This document shows positions 33,892-44,919 of a stretch of 64,000 nucleotides of DNA, piece after piece (the stretch's first letter is position 1; every line of letters begins with the position of its first letter). Under the pieces are notes generated by a model. That model worked only from the letters and a program-made list of their open reading frames with translations. It was not told where the DNA came from and ran no database searches. The translations under genes were made by a program, and so were the position numbers. The DNA is from Sporothrix humicola. Taxonomy: Eukaryota; Ascomycota; Sordariomycetes; Ophiostomatales; Ophiostomataceae. The stretch is from NCBI GenBank assembly GCA_021396245.1, contig WNYE01000077.1:124001-188000 (forward strand), given 5' to 3'.

Positions 33892-36800
33892 ATGGACCCT
33901 CATCCACAGCTGGCCTTTCGCAACTCGTCGACTCAACGATCCGAATTCTTCAATAAGGTACGCTCTCAGCCTGCTTATATTAATGACAAGAGCTCCGCTG
34001 ACTGTCAGCTCAAACCATGCTGTCTTGAGATCGCCAAGGCGCTGCGCAAGAGCGGCGGCCGTGATGCCGACCCGGGCGAGGCGGCCGACGCGGCCAACCG
34101 CATGGTCGGGCAGACGGACGAGCTCTACAAGATCTTGACGGATCAGGTCGGCTACGACGCCTCGGTGCTCGACGTGTCCATGGCCGACTACGCGTCGTTC
34201 CCGCTGGTGACGATCCTGCAGCACATGCGGTCGTACCCGGCGCGGCTGATTGAAAACGCGACAAAGTGCCTGCGGGTGCTGATCCAGCACGGCTGGAAGA
34301 CGTCAATTTCGGGCGAGAATGCACAAATGTTCCTGATCCTGTTGACATCGGTCGTCACGGGCGGACAGCAACCCACAAAGAAAGGAACGACAGCAGACGC
34401 TACGTATCTTCCCGAAGAGACAATCGCCGAGGGATTCCGGGCATTGGCGGCGCTTATGAAGGCGGCTGGTGCGGCATCTTCTAAACCAGGCTCGGCCGAG
34501 TCACCTCTTGTGACTGCCAACGTTGTCCCTGTCCTAGCCCACTCTATCTCGGTGATGCTTGAGGGCGTGACAGAGTCGATCATCCCGGCAATCCAGATCG
34601 AGGCACTCGGAGCACTGGAGGCAATGTACACAACCATCAAAGACCAGGAGGCCTTGGCATCGTTTCTACCCGGTACAGTCTCGGCCCTCGTCCGCGTGGT
34701 GGCCCAGCCGGGTGCACATAAGACGCCAAAGCGTGTGGTGGTGCGAACGCTCGAGGTTCTGTTTGCTGTTCTGGTGAATACTCTGGGCGACATGCAGACG
34801 AGACGTCTTCAAAGGGAGGATGCGTCAAAGGTGGAAGAAAAGGAAGATGAGAAGGCCAAGATCAAGGAGGAGACCGACGACGAGGTGGAAGAAGAGATTA
34901 TTAGCGACACAGTTACGGCTTCAGAGGTCCTGCCACCGCAGACGAAGCCTGCATCCTCAACAACTACAACACCAAAGAAGCAGAAATTGGACGCGGCATG
35001 GCTCAAGGCGACGGCAGCACAGATCAAGCTGGCGCTAACGAGCGTGTTAAAGCTGCGCAACCACGAGTCCGAGGACGTCCGCGATGCTCTGCAACAGTTC
35101 TGCGTCGGTTTGCTGGATGAGTGCCACACTTCGCTTGCCGACAGCACGTCCATTCTCGTCGAGAGTGCCATCGTCACGTCGCCATCTACCAAAGAGGAGA
35201 AGGACGACACGGGAGAGAGCCTTGGAGCACTTAAAAGCCCTACCTCTTCGGCTTTCCGCAGCTTTGGCCCACAGACCACACTGCAGGACTTGGCTATTTT
35301 ATACCCCGAGCTCAGCGACGTCATCAAAACGACAGCATACAACTGGGCCACCAGCTTGCCACGGGCAATGCAAGCCAGCGACGAGGGCGTCAAGCAAAGG
35401 GCACTGCGCAATGTGCAAAAGGCCATTGCGGTAGTGGAGGCCCTCCGTATTGACTCGACGGTGCTGCGGGAGTCGCTGTCGGCAGCGTTGCGAGACAGCA
35501 TTGCTACTCTGGTGCACGCCGAGGCTGGATCCAGGGCGGCTGTCAGCGAGGCCGTGTCGGAGGATGCCATTTTGCAGTTGGCGGACAACAAGACAGGCGA
35601 GAAGAGTACCGAAATCACGCACACGCCCGGCAACCAACTCGCCGTCCAGTCTATGTCTGCGTACAAGCCTGTGCTACTTAGTTTGGGCAGCCAAAAGGAT
35701 ACACGGGATGCTGTCCTCGACCTTGTGGCGAACCTTGGCCCGCCAGCACAACAAGCTCAACTGGCCGGCGAAATGCTCGACTTTGTCCGAGATGCCAGCG
35801 GTGTGGACCAGGTGTCGGCGTTTTGGCTGTCGTTTGAGCTGGTCAAGGCGGCGTTCTCGGGATCCGAAGAGGACCCGGACAGTCTGCTGGATCTGTCGTC
35901 GTTCAACGAGAGCGCCGAGGCCGAGGCAGTGTTTGAAGATTTGTTCTCATTCTCCGTGTCCACGCTGGTCTCCCATTCGGACGTCACATCCGTGGCAGCC
36001 GTCGAGGGTGAAGTCGACTGGCGGATTGGCGCTATTGCTCTTGAAGTCACAGCCTACGCAGCAGCCCGACTTGGTGAAGCATTCCGGCCGGAACTCATTG
36101 ACGTCTTGTACCCAATTGCGACGTACCTGGGCGCGCCCGAAGACCGGTTGAGGGCGCATGCTGTGGCCACGCTCAACAGCCTGGCCCAGTCGTGCGCATA
36201 CTCTGACGTCTCTGCACTGATTGTGGACAATGTCGACTACATGCTCAACTCGGTATCGCTGCGGCTCAACACTTTCGACATTTCGCCGGCATCGACGCGG
36301 GTTCTGACAATGATGATCCGGCTGGCGGGGCCGCGACTGGTTCCATATCTTGACGACGTAGTGGCAGCGATCTTTGCGGCACTTGACAACTACCACGGAT
36401 ACCCTATCTTTGTGGAGAACTTGTTTGCCGTTCTGAGCGAGGTAGTGCAGCAGAGTGTGCAGCCAGCAGCAGCGTCGGCCCTGCTGTTGGAAGATGGCAA
36501 GTCAAAGAAGGGAAGTACAACTGCTTCTTCCAGGAACTTGAAGAGACGCTCCGAGTCGTCGAGCACAGACGACTTGGTGGCGCTTCTGGACCGGCGGACA
36601 AAACGGCGCAAGGAGCTTGAAAAGGAGGCCGAGGACGACGATGTGGAAGAGATTGGGCACCCCAAGCAGCCGTGGAAGGAGGCGACGTCCGAGGCCGACA
36701 AGCTTCTACAACAGCACGAGAAGAAGAGCGACGACAGTGATGAGGACGGCATGGACGGCGACGACAACGGCGAGCCTGTCGACACGAACAAAGAGGGCAA

Positions 36801-37818
36801 CGAGGTCACCAAGCCTGAAGACCCCAAGACGCCGACATATGCATTGCTCGCACGGATTACAACTTTAACCCAACATTACTTGACGGCACCGACGCCTACT
36901 CTACGAAAGTCTTTACTTGATCTTCTGGGGACTGTGGCTCCCGCTTTGGCAGGCGCCGACGAAAACGCTTTCCTGCCGCTTGTCAATGCCGTCTGGCCCG
37001 TTGTTGTCACGCGTCTTTACGACGGCGAACCATATGTGGTGATGGCAGCCTGCGAGGCTCTGGCGGCTCTGTGCGAGAGCGCCGGCGATTTCCTCAGCAC
37101 ACGCATCAAGGCCGAGTGGCATGCCAAGCTGGGAGCTTGGGCAGCGAGGGCCAAGTCGGCAGCCGTGGCCAAGGTGGCCGCCCCGAAGCCGAAAGCGTCT
37201 GCCTCTTTGACTTCACTGGCGACACCACCTACACCTGCCTCGTCAAACACGTTTATCGGCAACCGGCCATCCGTCATCCACATCCATCAGAGAGGGTCGG
37301 CGCAGCCCAAGTCACAGCCAGCGCCCGCCTCGTCAAATACGTTTATTGGCAACAGACCATCGGTCATCCATATTCACCAGCGGGAAACCGCAAAGCGCAC
37401 CATCTCGCCGTCGACAGATGTTGTCGCCTCTTCTTCTGTCTCGTCTTCAGCCCCTTCTTCACTGACGCCCGCCGGCCTCGGCCGCTTTGCCCAGGTCGTG
37501 CAGGTCTGGGAGGCTGTGGCCGGTCTCTTAACAGCCATTGTCGCCTACGTCAAGGTGGACGACGACGTCTACGACTCAATCCTGGACCTGCTGATTGGGT
37601 CGTCGACTCGTGTGCTGCCGGTATCGGCAGAGCTCAAGGCGCGCAAGGCTTTGGCAGTTGTCAACCCAGACGCTGTGTGGCTGGCGCTCTATCGGAATGG
37701 ACAGTTGGGGAGTGACGGGGGCAATGAGGCAGACGAGGACAAAGACAGTGAAGACAACTCCTGGATGCTGGCCACGCCACCCATCTTGGCGGGCGTGTCG
37801 TTTGTGCCGCTTGGGTAG
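33892..37818 (+). CDS. TTI1: Tti1, TELO2-interacting protein 1 homologue
   Basis: The frame is open for 1308 codons, but positions 33958-34008 look like a 51-nt intron (GTACGC donor, GCTGAC branch, GTCAG acceptor). Removing it joins EFFNK to LKPCCLEIAKAL, the usual Tti1 N-terminus, and gives 1291 aa. The protein is almost all helical HEAT-type repeats, broken by acidic linkers (around 315-350 and 920-980). The late segment ELKARKALAVVNPDAVWLALYRNGQL is typical of Tti1. Tti1 forms the TTT complex with Tel2 and Tti2, which stabilises PIKK kinases such as TOR, ATM and ATR with Hsp90. Oddly, a 20-residue peptide starting PASSNTFIGNRPSV occurs twice, at residues 1098-1117 and 1128-1147. Confidence 0.92.
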   Translation: MDPHPQLAFRNSSTQRSEFFNKVRSQPAYINDKSSADCQLKPCCLEIAKALRKSGGRDADPGEAADAANRMVGQTDELYKILTDQVGYDASVLDVSMADYASFPLVTILQHMRSYPARLIENATKCLRVLIQHGWKTSISGENAQMFLILLTSVVTGGQQPTKKGTTADATYLPEETIAEGFRALAALMKAAGAASSKPGSAESPLVTANVVPVLAHSISVMLEGVTESIIPAIQIEALGALEAMYTTIKDQEALASFLPGTVSALVRVVAQPGAHKTPKRVVVRTLEVLFAVLVNTLGDMQTRRLQREDASKVEEKEDEKAKIKEETDDEVEEEIISDTVTASEVLPPQTKPASSTTTTPKKQKLDAAWLKATAAQIKLALTSVLKLRNHESEDVRDALQQFCVGLLDECHTSLADSTSILVESAIVTSPSTKEEKDDTGESLGALKSPTSSAFRSFGPQTTLQDLAILYPELSDVIKTTAYNWATSLPRAMQASDEGVKQRALRNVQKAIAVVEALRIDSTVLRESLSAALRDSIATLVHAEAGSRAAVSEAVSEDAILQLADNKTGEKSTEITHTPGNQLAVQSMSAYKPVLLSLGSQKDTRDAVLDLVANLGPPAQQAQLAGEMLDFVRDASGVDQVSAFWLSFELVKAAFSGSEEDPDSLLDLSSFNESAEAEAVFEDLFSFSVSTLVSHSDVTSVAAVEGEVDWRIGAIALEVTAYAAARLGEAFRPELIDVLYPIATYLGAPEDRLRAHAVATLNSLAQSCAYSDVSALIVDNVDYMLNSVSLRLNTFDISPASTRVLTMMIRLAGPRLVPYLDDVVAAIFAALDNYHGYPIFVENLFAVLSEVVQQSVQPAAASALLLEDGKSKKGSTTASSRNLKRRSESSSTDDLVALLDRRTKRRKELEKEAEDDDVEEIGHPKQPWKEATSEADKLLQQHEKKSDDSDEDGMDGDDNGEPVDTNKEGNEVTKPEDPKTPTYALLARITTLTQHYLTAPTPTLRKSLLDLLGTVAPALAGADENAFLPLVNAVWPVVVTRLYDGEPYVVMAACEALAALCESAGDFLSTRIKAEWHAKLGAWAARAKSAAVAKVAAPKPKASASLTSLATPPTPASSNTFIGNRPSVIHIHQRGSAQPKSQPAPASSNTFIGNRPSVIHIHQRETAKRTISPSTDVVASSSVSSSAPSSLTPAGLGRFAQVVQVWEAVAGLLTAIVAYVKVDDDVYDSILDLLIGSSTRVLPVSAELKARKALAVVNPDAVWLALYRNGQLGSDGGNEADEDKDSEDNSWMLATPPILAGVSFVPLG
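37234..37383 (+). repeat. Duplicated 60-nt coding unit inside Tti1
   Basis: Copy 1 is at 37234-37293 and copy 2 at 37324-37383, offset 90 nt. The 20 encoded residues are identical, while 11 of 60 nucleotides differ, all of them synonymous. Confidence 0.95.
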
Positions 37819-38025
37819 GCAGTGCATTTTGTGTTCAAGAAGGATGCGGAAAGATACCATATACCATACCATTAGACGAATAGACGTCAGGAATGACAAG
37901 ACTTTTGGACAAAGACGGACAACGGAAGACGGCACAGGCCGACATTGACACACACGCAAGGATGGAGAACGCCCACGGCAATGCCCAACCTCGTTTATGA
38001 TGCAAATACGGTCAAGAGGATATGG

Positions 38026-38061
38026 CCAAGCTTGTTTTGTCCAAGCTTGTTCTGTCCAAGC
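38026..38061. repeat. 15-bp tandem repeat
   Basis: Two full copies and part of a third of a CCAAGCTTGTTTTGT-like unit, with one T/C difference between copies, in non-coding DNA. Confidence 0.8.
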
Positions 38062-41000
38062 CTTCTTGGGCGTTTCTCTTTAGCCTTGGCTTGTCGGTGA
38101 GGTGGCATTTATTCTGGCGTGCTTGAAGCTTGTCGAGCTTGTGTCTTACTTTGCCGCATCTGAAAACAAAAACAATGCTGCCGCCCAGGACTTTGCTAGC
38201 TCGCGTATTCTTGCTCCGGATTGTTGTCCAAAAAGCTGGAAGGCTAGCGCTTAAGTGTGTTGTCCTTCCTGCCAGGCTGCATTAGTTTCTGAGTTGACTC
38301 TGGGGAAATGCACTTGAATGCATGGAAAAGTTCCAAAAGCTGCAGATATGCCAGGGCTGTTTTTGCACAGCCTCGAGATAGCACGACAGGAGACGACGTG
38401 TGGTTGGTCGATACTCAAAGCCAACATTGATTCAGCCTCGCCTGATGCTTGGCTTTTTGGTGAAGGGACATGTGACCAGTTTCCCAGAGTGTGTTAGCGC
38501 TGGATGTTCGCCGGCACAGGACCCTCAAAAGTCCCTAACAGCTGCTCGTCGGGCGCTAACTGATTCTCCGCCTTCCAAGGCTTCTGCGATCACTGACAAA
38601 GCCTTCCAATAAACAAATGCCTTTACAAAATACATTTACAAAAGGTCAGTCTAGCATATCAATGCCGAAGAAGGCGGTCAATATTTATCTTCTTTTCCAC
38701 TTAAAAATTACCCTTTCTCGGCTTCCCATTGTACAAAAGATCTGCCTATCGGCAAAGGACAGAATGCTCCCGTCTTTCTGCAGCCAAGGCTCTGTTTTTG
38801 TGGCTTTCGGCTGTCTTTTGATTGTTTTGTTGGCAGCTCCCCCTGTCGAATTCAAATTGAGCCTCAACCTGCAGGGAAACACACAGCTTCAATTTGAGCT
38901 TTTGGTTGTCTTTTACGCCCGGCATACACACTGCATGCGGCTCGCAGTCTTTCGCCTCGTTTTCGTTTCCTTTGCTTTGGATATCGTCTCGTTTTCTCGT
39001 GTATGCGTAAGTCTTTTTCCAACGTACCTTATCTGCATAATTTGTCGAGTATTTTGGTCGTCTTGGCACCGTCCATTGTCCACTTTGCACATCATTTTGA
39101 GTGAATTGCGTCTCGAGGCCATCTACCCAGCAGTATCTAATCATTACCAAACTTGCGCTCAGTCCTCTTTGTATCACCATTTTCTTTACGTTTATTTTTG
39201 TCAATATCGAACGCTGGGTCTTACCAGCACTGCGGTTCCCTTTGTCCTTGACCTGGTCATGGTCTAAAAAATAATTAAATGCACCACTCCGTTTTCTTGT
39301 CCGTTATTTCTTGTCTATCGTCTCGGGCCTTTGCCAAGACTTAGAGGATGCTCCACTGGACAAAGCTGAGGAGCAAAGGAGCAAGGGAATGGAGACAAGC
39401 CAAAGGAACGCAATGAATTCCTTTTACAAGGGCCCTTGCCTGCTATGGGATCCATAATGACCCCAGACGAAGCACCGCACAGGCCATCAAGAGCACGAAA
39501 ACAGACACAGAGCCCTCGGTGAGGCAAAATGGAAGGAGATCGCGTGTACTTTGCAATTCTGGACTGGCAAAAGTCTAATTGAGACAAGAAGGATGAGGGA
39601 GAGATGGGGTCTGAAAAAGAGAGCTTTACAAACAATAATGACAACAACGAAAGCAACCGACAATAACGACAGAGGGTCGTACTATGTAGTTCAGACTCTT
39701 AATATCCTGCCAAGATAGGATGGCTAGATTGCTGCCTGCGGTAATTTTCAACGAGGTCAAAAGCCGTGAAGATGTAGAAGAATGGGACACTCAAAAAAAA
39801 TACGAAAGTACATCATGTCAATTCTCTTCTGTCGACGGCAGGATGCATTCCATATGCATGGAAGCATTCGAAGCCTGCATAGAAGGGCGGGAAACGACCA
39901 AAGAAGTTGTAAAAAGTTGATTAGTCTAGGGAGCCTGCACCCAAAAAGTTGGAACAGACAAACGATAGGCGGCCGAGGTGGCCTGGATTGTGGCGATGCA
40001 GCTGATCGTGAGAGGACAAACACAGCACACAAGAAGGAAGGAATGCGAACACAGAGAGGGGAAAGAGAGGAACACACAGAGAAAAACGCCTAGAAGGTTT
40101 CTAGAAGGAGCTTGTTTTTAGTGCGGCAGGGGTAAGACGACACCTGAGTGGTGCGTTCGTCGTGGTGGTGTGGGTAAAAGGGGGACAACTCACAAAAGAA
40201 GGAAAGAGGAGAGAAGAGAGAACTGGCTTTCGCTCCAGTTGGTGTGTGTGGACGACGCGATGGCTTGCGGTGTGCCATTCCGCTTTCCCTTTGCAACCCT
40301 TTTGTGACGCAACGCTTTGAGCTTATTGGGCATGTCGCCTGTGGCGGCAGTTCAGCCTGCAACTGCCTTTGGAGCGAAGCGTTTGGGGCCGTGGGCCCTG
40401 GCCAGAACATTTACAGCGTCACATTAGAGAAAGAGCGACCGATACGTACCGCCGTCGTCCGACAAGTTGCGTCGTCTTGGGTCTCTTTGGACCAACTTCG
40501 GCTTGTTTAGGCAAGTGAGATGCTGCGTTGTATTCTTTTTGTCGGCAGGAGAGAAGGAAATTTTGTGAAAAGGAAAGAACGGACATTTGTTGATGCTGGG
40601 TGGACATTGTGGACCTGAGACGAAAGTTGGAGCAGTTGGAGCCATTTGGGGAAGGAAGAGGAAAAAGGGCAGCAGACAGACGACGAGTGAAAAACAACGC
40701 AAACCATAACGTCTGAACATCCTTGTTGGCTGTTGATAACGTCGACTTGGTCGAGTCGTCGTCGACATAACGCCCCACTGATCGGACTGCTGCTCTTTCT
40801 GGTCTCCCTTGTCTTTTACTTGTCTTTCGCCTGTCCTCTCATGATCGTCACTCCCCTCCCCTTACCGTTCCTTAACCTCTTTCCTCTTTTGTACAAACTC
40901 TCCGCGCGGATCACTCTTCGTCCCTTGCCAGACAGTTCTTGGCTGGAATCGAATGGGTTCCTTCCTCCGTACTAAAAACTATCGACAAACTAAAGGGACT

Positions 41001-42987
41001 CGCCAGAGCTCGCTAGAGTACCGAATTGTTCTGGAAGGAGCAGCGTCATGAGCGCTTTATTTCTGTCTTCTCCTCTGTACTGTTAGAACGTAGCGAAAAA
41101 TGTCGCCTGCAACATGGCATAAAAGGTTATTGCATGCGAGTGAGACGGTACGATGGAAAGACGTGAGATGAGTAGATGAGAGAATGAGCTAAATTACACA
41201 GTATCTTCTGGCAGATGCCCGATATGCAGTGCAAAGAGCAACATCGGCACAGAAATGCACCTGTATCGCGCACTCCGAAGATTGACAGCATTATGTTGTA
41301 TCTTGCATTTTGTGTTGCTTTGTAAATTAGCTGCGATACTCACCACAGCTTTACACAGTCGACTGATTATGTGACCTGCAGTAGTGCCATGACAAAGACG
41401 GTTCGATCTTCATTCTGCAAGAGATATTCTTCCATTTGTCTTCATGTCAACTGTGACGCGTCTCGACACCATTCTTGTCATTCTTTTCTTTTATTCATCT
41501 ATCCTTTCTTCATCTCAACTCCCCATGGGGTCTGGAGTCGATGTCTTGGAGTCTGGAGTCTGGGGTCTACTAATTTCTTTCCGACATTTCTATGACAACA
41601 GTTTTCCACCAAAATCCACCGAAAAGTGAAGCTGTTACGAAATAGCATCGGTACTTGACCTTACTCCATACGACTTGGACGTAAAATTCCAGACCTCCAG
41701 ACCTTGTACTCCGTAGTACCCCGCTTGACCTTTAGATAATACGGGCTCCTCCGCAAAACAATACCTGGAACATCGCCTTCTCTCGGAATATGGAAGCATA
41801 ATGCACCGAAATAAGGTATTGTCTCGGCCTCGGTGAACCAAATTAGCTTGTAATGGAGAACCAAGATGGAGTGACCTACAATGCAATCAGTGCACGTACG
41901 AATGCCTGAAAAGGTACTTGTCCGGATTACTTGGGATCAATTGTCCGAAAGTTTACATAAAAAACTTACACTTACATTCAGTCGTTTCTTATTAGCGGGA
42001 GCTGAACACTCTTGGTTACGCGGCTCGGCCAACATGCACCGATGAGCTAGCCAAATCAATGATGAAAAAGACAATGCTGTTTATTCAAAGCCAAAATGCT
42101 GCCTGGTAGCTGGACCTGGCTTCGTCTTGTTGGCTTCATCTTTTGCTGGCTTCATCTCTTGCTTGTGACCTTGTAAGGACCATTGTCCGCCAAACTCGAT
42201 CCAGCCATAGCGCATGCGGGGAGGCCCTTGGGGCCCTTTAGCGGGAGACTTCCCTAGCCCGTAGTGTCTCACAATTTCTGTTAGTGGTGGGCGCGCCCAA
42301 CACGAGAAAGGCAATCTCCAAAACGCCTCAGATCGCGCATTCCTCACATGCACATAGTAGGATTTTTCCCCCAAGCTGAAGTCAAAGCACCGCCTCTTTC
42401 CTTTTTGTATCTTTTCTCGTATGCCTCTTTCCGTTTTGTAAACTTGCGTTTCACACTTTCTGCCTCGTCCTCCAGCCAAGACAGACCGACCTGCTCTTTC
42501 TCTCGGTCCTTGACGCTGGACACTGGAGACGTTTTGCAGAACGAAGACTGGAGAACACAGGCAGTACCTTCCCAGTCTGAGTCTGGAGGAGAATATCTCG
42601 TCGTTTCTGTTTGCCTCCTGAGCTCCCCTCTTGATCCTTTTCCCACCTTCTACCCTCGTTTATCTCTCTGATGTTACGACACAACCAACAACAAACAACA
42701 AACGTCGTACTGCGACTCTGCAAGTCTGTGACTCTGTGACTTTCGACTCTCCAAACTCCAATTCACCCTCCTCCACTTCCAAACATCCTACCCACCCTTC
42801 GGCCCCCATCCACTCTGCTTCCCTAGTGCCGGTACTATCTTCTCACCTGCAGATTCACTCTCCAAGACCTGGTTGGGTTGAGCTTGTCTTTTTTGTCTTC
42901 TCGTCTTGTCTGCTTGCCTGTTTGTCTCTTGTTTGCTTGCCTCTTGTGTTGCCTGCCCCGGTCACTCGATCTGATTCCTTCAACACT

Positions 42988-43031
42988 CCTCCAACTATCC
43001 TCCAACGATCCTCCAACGATCCTCCAAGAAC
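42988..43031. repeat. 11-bp tandem repeat
   Basis: Four copies of CCTCCAACGAT, the outer two with changes. It lies in the pyrimidine-rich region upstream of the permease gene. Confidence 0.85.
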
Positions 43032-44386
43032 TCTCCAGTTTCTCCACTTTCAAAACCAGGTAGGCCAGTCGATCATTATTGTTATCAGTGTGGAGGCACA
43101 GTCAAAAGATGCTCAAAGTACCCCAGGCAAGTACCTATCATGTTCAATGCTTTTGTTTACTTTTTTCCTCCCCATCAGACGCCACAGAGCCTCCATCTGG
43201 CCTCCATCTGCCCACAACATCACTGCTTAGTTCTTGGCAGCAGGCGGAAAGCCTTCCGGGCGGCGGGTAACACAGGGTATTCTCGGTCCTGCCCATGCTT
43301 GTTGCTTTCTGTGCGGTGTCCACACTATTTTGTCCGTTCTTGTTCGCTCGAAGCTTGTGCCTTCTGAGTATGGCGCCCGTTTTGTCTCTCTTTTGTGTCT
43401 TCCTGTGCCTGTGTCTGTTTCTGTGTTCGTGCTGCATGTCTCACCGTCCAGTGGCTGTATCGATATTGTACCTACTCTGTTTTGCCCTGCCCTCTCTGTT
43501 TTCCGCCCCCCTGTCTGCCCTGTATTCTGCCCTGTGCCCAGTTGTTTCTTTTTCCATTGTTTCTTTTGTTCCTTTTTTTTTCTTTCTTTTTTTTTCTTCA
43601 GTTCACAAGTACATCACTCGACACGTTTTGTATTCCCCGCGTTTTGATTCTCACGTTCTCCATGCTCTTACACATCACGCCTGTTGTACATCTGTCCGTG
43701 TTTGACCGGCCTCACTCTAGTCTGTTGTCTGTCGTTTATCTCGCTCATCCCCCCTCTGTGATACTACTTCCGTTGCTCGTGATGGTGGTGACCTGTTGGT
43801 CGAATCTCAGTCAACAAGGCTTGGCTGCAGATGGCAGACTGCAACCACGACTGCAACAACAGCGATTTTGACTCAGATGCAGCTGAGGCCGAAATGTGTC
43901 TTGAAGGTTGGAGGTCTGGAGGTCTAGGCTTTCCAGCCATCCAGGCTGTCCAGGCCGCCTTTTTTCTCTCGAAGCACAGCCGCCATCAACAATGCTGTCA
44001 AGTACCGAACAACAAGCTGCACAAGAGTGCAGAAAGCAGAAAGAGTGCAGAATAACCACAGACTGCAGAAAACACAGGCACACTGCAACACAAGACACTG
44101 AGAAAGAAAAGAACGCCTTCTGGTCAAAGCTTGGGCAGTACCGCGGCTGTGTTCAAGGGATCGCCCGTGTCTGTTCTCAAGTTCCCTTGCGCATCCCATC
44201 TGTTATCTTTTGGGTCTTGTTTGTAGTTGTTGTCAGAAAGTACCTCCATGTCCTCTGCAGCTTGTCACATCCTCCACCCTGGTCTCTCCCCAGCTCTGGC
44301 CCCGACTTACACATCGTCCCTGTTCCTTGCCTTTTGCCTTTACTTATATCTTCAGTCCCTTGACTTCCTTGTATCTTTCTTGTCGT

Positions 44387-44431
<45 letters not shown>

Positions 44432-44574
44432 CGGGGGGGGGGGGGGGGGCGGGGGGGGGGGANNNNNNNNNATTACACAAGCGCCCTGTTTCCTTGCATT
44501 TGCCTTTTATTTTTTTTTTTTTCCCTGTCCTTTTTTTTTTTTTTTTTTTCCCCCCCCCCCCCCCCCCCCCCCCC
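44387..44574. other. Poly-G tract, assembly gap and poly-C tract
   Basis: Positions 44387-44461 are G apart from two C (44432, 44450). Nine N follow at 44463-44471. A T run (44531-44549) and 25 C (44550-44574) come next. Homopolymer this long beside Ns suggests an assembly or base-calling problem, so the local sequence should not be trusted. Confidence 0.9.
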
Positions 44575-44919
44575 TTCTCGACCCTGGCTGACTCGTGCCC
44601 TGTGCTTCTTCGTCCTGTTCTACTCCCAGTCTGCCTATTGTCTTCTCGTCCCTCTCCCCATCTTCTATTAAAGCGACCGTTGTCCCCCCTCCCTTCTTCT
44701 TGTCTCCCATCCCGTCTTGCACTTTACCTACTGGATACTTCTAGCTCTTTCTTCCCTGCCTGGCCTGTCAACCGTTGACAATAAACTTGCTCAACATCAA
44801 CGGCGATCAACATCACAGTCATCGACACTCTCCTTGTCCTGACTAGCATCTTATAGCATCCCGTCACCACACATCCCATTCTGTCGCATCACGTCAACAC
44901 CCTGGGAACACCACCCACC

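Larger units (their letters stand above)
37819..44919. other. 7.1-kb gene-free stretch
   Basis: No protein family or RNA gene is recognisable. Longer open frames, such as one of about 216 codons at 38617-39267, have no conserved look. The stretch has several small tandem repeats, one exact TACTCCGTA at 41707-41715, and from about 42,400 to 44,915 it is strongly pyrimidine-rich on the + strand, probably the distal promoter and 5' leader of the permease gene. An assembly gap lies at 44463-44471. Confidence 0.5.

Noticed and set aside
38617..39267. A 216-codon hydrophobic-looking frame
   Set aside because: T-rich DNA gives Phe/Leu/Val-rich translation; no conserved segments, poor start context and no splice-linked neighbours.
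42660..44208. Four GATA-type (YTATCD) sites upstream of the permease as a nitrogen-control cluster
   Set aside because: A six-base degenerate site is expected about once per 340 bp on both strands, so the count is not enriched.
37819..44919. A hidden transposon or RIP-mutated repeat in the gene desert
   Set aside because: No terminal repeats, transposase fragments or strong AT/TpA bias of the RIP kind could be seen by eye; a repeat search would be decisive.
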